Below are positions 60,761-61,435 of a stretch of DNA of 61,435 nt, piece by piece. Source of the DNA: Thiohalomonas denitrificans (GTDB lineage Bacteria > Pseudomonadota > Gammaproteobacteria > Thiohalomonadales > Thiohalomonadaceae); contig DYFR01000022.1 in the NCBI GenBank assembly GCA_020725115.1, forward strand, positions 1-61,435, written 5' to 3'. Below the pieces are notes generated by a model. It ran no database searches. It was not told the origin of the DNA and was given only the letters and a program-made list of their open reading frames with translations. How positions within the stretch are numbered: the first letter of the stretch is position 1; the number at the start of each line of letters is the position of its first letter. Position numbers and translations under genes: made by a program.

Positions 60761-61372
60761 CTAACTATCCAATAAATTAGCTCGGATGCTTTTAAATATT
60801 CTGTCATATGTTTCCTGATCTGCCTGAGCTGGAAGATTTACTTCAATACGAACAGTTAAAGCCATCCCTGGTTGGTTAGAAATGCCGCCGCTTTGCGTCA
60901 CTTCCGGATTTGTTATCTTTCCTGCAGATGTCTTCTGGGCCTTCGATGTACGCTTAGGCTTCTCATCAGTAGAAGCGATTTTTCTGTTCTCGGCTTTCTG
61001 ACGTGGGCTAGACACTTCACCATGGCCAGAAAGCGCAGAGAGAGTCTCAAACGCAATTGCTTGTCTTTTTGCAGTTAAAGCACTGGTTTCGTCGGTAGCC
61101 CGAAAAAATCCAATCAAGATATTGCGATCAACCTTCCACGACTCATCGCCGCGCAAATCAAATAATTCTGAATATGCTTTCTTCACATGCTGTTCTAAAG
61201 TTTTAGCGAACTCAGCATCATCATGCTTGTGAAACACCTCTGAGCCTTCCTTCGTCTTCTTGCCATCATCATCAATAAATTTTAGAAATCGAAGCACTCC
61301 GATTACTACAGACTCGTTGCTTGGGGCGATCCCTAGACGCTTTAACGTCGATGCATCAATCTGGGCAGGCAT
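60761..61372 (-). CDS. DUF5343 family protein
   Basis: The 203-residue protein begins with a helical region of about 125 residues (TLKRLGIAPSNESVVIGVLRFL, KKAYSELFDLRGDES) and a charged linker rich in Lys and Ser. It ends in the family's strand-helix tail VRIEVNLPAQADQETYDRIF. The start codon has AAAGG before it and lies five bases after a GTTAGAA sequence. Base composition is AT-rich. It is coupled to the TIGR02391 gene. Function unknown; it may act as the partner or sensor of that protein. Confidence 0.78.
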   Translation of the reverse strand: MPAQIDASTLKRLGIAPSNESVVIGVLRFLKFIDDDGKKTKEGSEVFHKHDDAEFAKTLEQHVKKAYSELFDLRGDESWKVDRNILIGFFRATDETSALTAKRQAIAFETLSALSGHGEVSSPRQKAENRKIASTDEKPKRTSKAQKTSAGKITNPEVTQSGGISNQPGMALTVRIEVNLPAQADQETYDRIFKSIRANLLDS

Positions 61373-61383
61373 AGCCTTTCTAA

Positions 61384-61435
61384 CAGGTTGCTGAAAAAGT
61401 CCCGAAACGGCGCCGATACCCGGAACTTTGCCGCA
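61384..61435. mobile_element. Possible insertion-sequence end at the window edge
   Basis: CAGGTTGCTGAAAAAGTC just beyond the AT-rich pair resembles the terminal inverted repeat of several IS families (GTTGCTGAAAAA core). No transposase or second end can be seen because the window stops 51 bases later. Confidence 0.35.

Overview
The window reads as a chromosomal segment of a GC-rich gammaproteobacterium. RlmKL, RlmJ, SelO, SlyX, YchJ, PurT and a NarX/NarL pair with a cytoplasm-facing NarGHJI all fit that class. Ectoine synthesis (ectABC), a respiratory nitrate reductase, a DsrE-like protein and a DsrC-family protein suggest a moderately salt-tolerant, facultatively anaerobic bacterium related to sulfur oxidisers of the Chromatiales type. 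That placement is inferred from gene content; no marker gene here fixes the species.

Layout. 1-5.8 kb: the end of ychF, an elongator tRNA-Met, a DsrE-like protein, a SCO copper chaperone with a small secreted partner, a DUF211/VIT-family membrane pair, a lone cyclic-nucleotide-binding protein and SelO. 5.9-20 kb: a MASE1-PAS-GGDEF cyclase, an ABC-2 exporter with YchJ, a K+/H+ antiporter, RlmKL, SlyX, a second GGDEF protein, an ABC-F ATPase and a PA2779/PA2778-like pair. 20-31.9 kb: a cyclopropane-synthase-like methyltransferase next to an FAD reductase, an orphan LuxR-type regulator, a repeat-containing secreted protein, RlmJ, PurT, a 2-Cys peroxiredoxin, a DUF502 protein, two glycosyltransferases and a PAP2 phosphatase. 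32-41.6 kb: a divergent pyruvate kinase, ectABC with an MFS carrier, and a lipoprotein overlapping a GGDEF-EAL protein. 41.6-57 kb: an RhlE-like helicase, then the nitrate-respiration block (narLX divergent from narK1-narK2-narGHJI, a small cytochrome c and a cysteine-free DsrC paralogue). 57-60.2 kb: a SixA-CHAD-Ppx polyphosphate group. 60.2-61.4 kb: an AT-rich two-gene insert (DUF5343 and TIGR02391) with ends that resemble integron-cassette boundaries.

How the genes work together. In the nitrate block, NarX/NarL probably control import (NarK1, NarK2) and reduction (NarGHI, assembled by NarJ), and the trailing cytochrome c and DsrC-like protein are candidate accessory partners. SixA, CHAD and Ppx share phosphate or polyphosphate chemistry. 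ectABC gives osmoprotection. Three c-di-GMP proteins are spread over the window.

The intergenic spaces carry many short palindromic elements, often at the 3' ends of genes and built from recurring words (GACGCAGAG, GCCAAGACGCCAAG, ACAAGTGACAAGT, GAACGCAAATAGACGC).

The best candidates for something undescribed are the attC-like cassette carrying a HEPN-like TIGR02391/DUF5343 pair, the cysteine-free DsrC paralogue tied to nitrate reductase, the methyltransferase/FAD-reductase lipid pair, and the lipoprotein-coupled GGDEF-EAL protein whose EAL general base is replaced by lysine.
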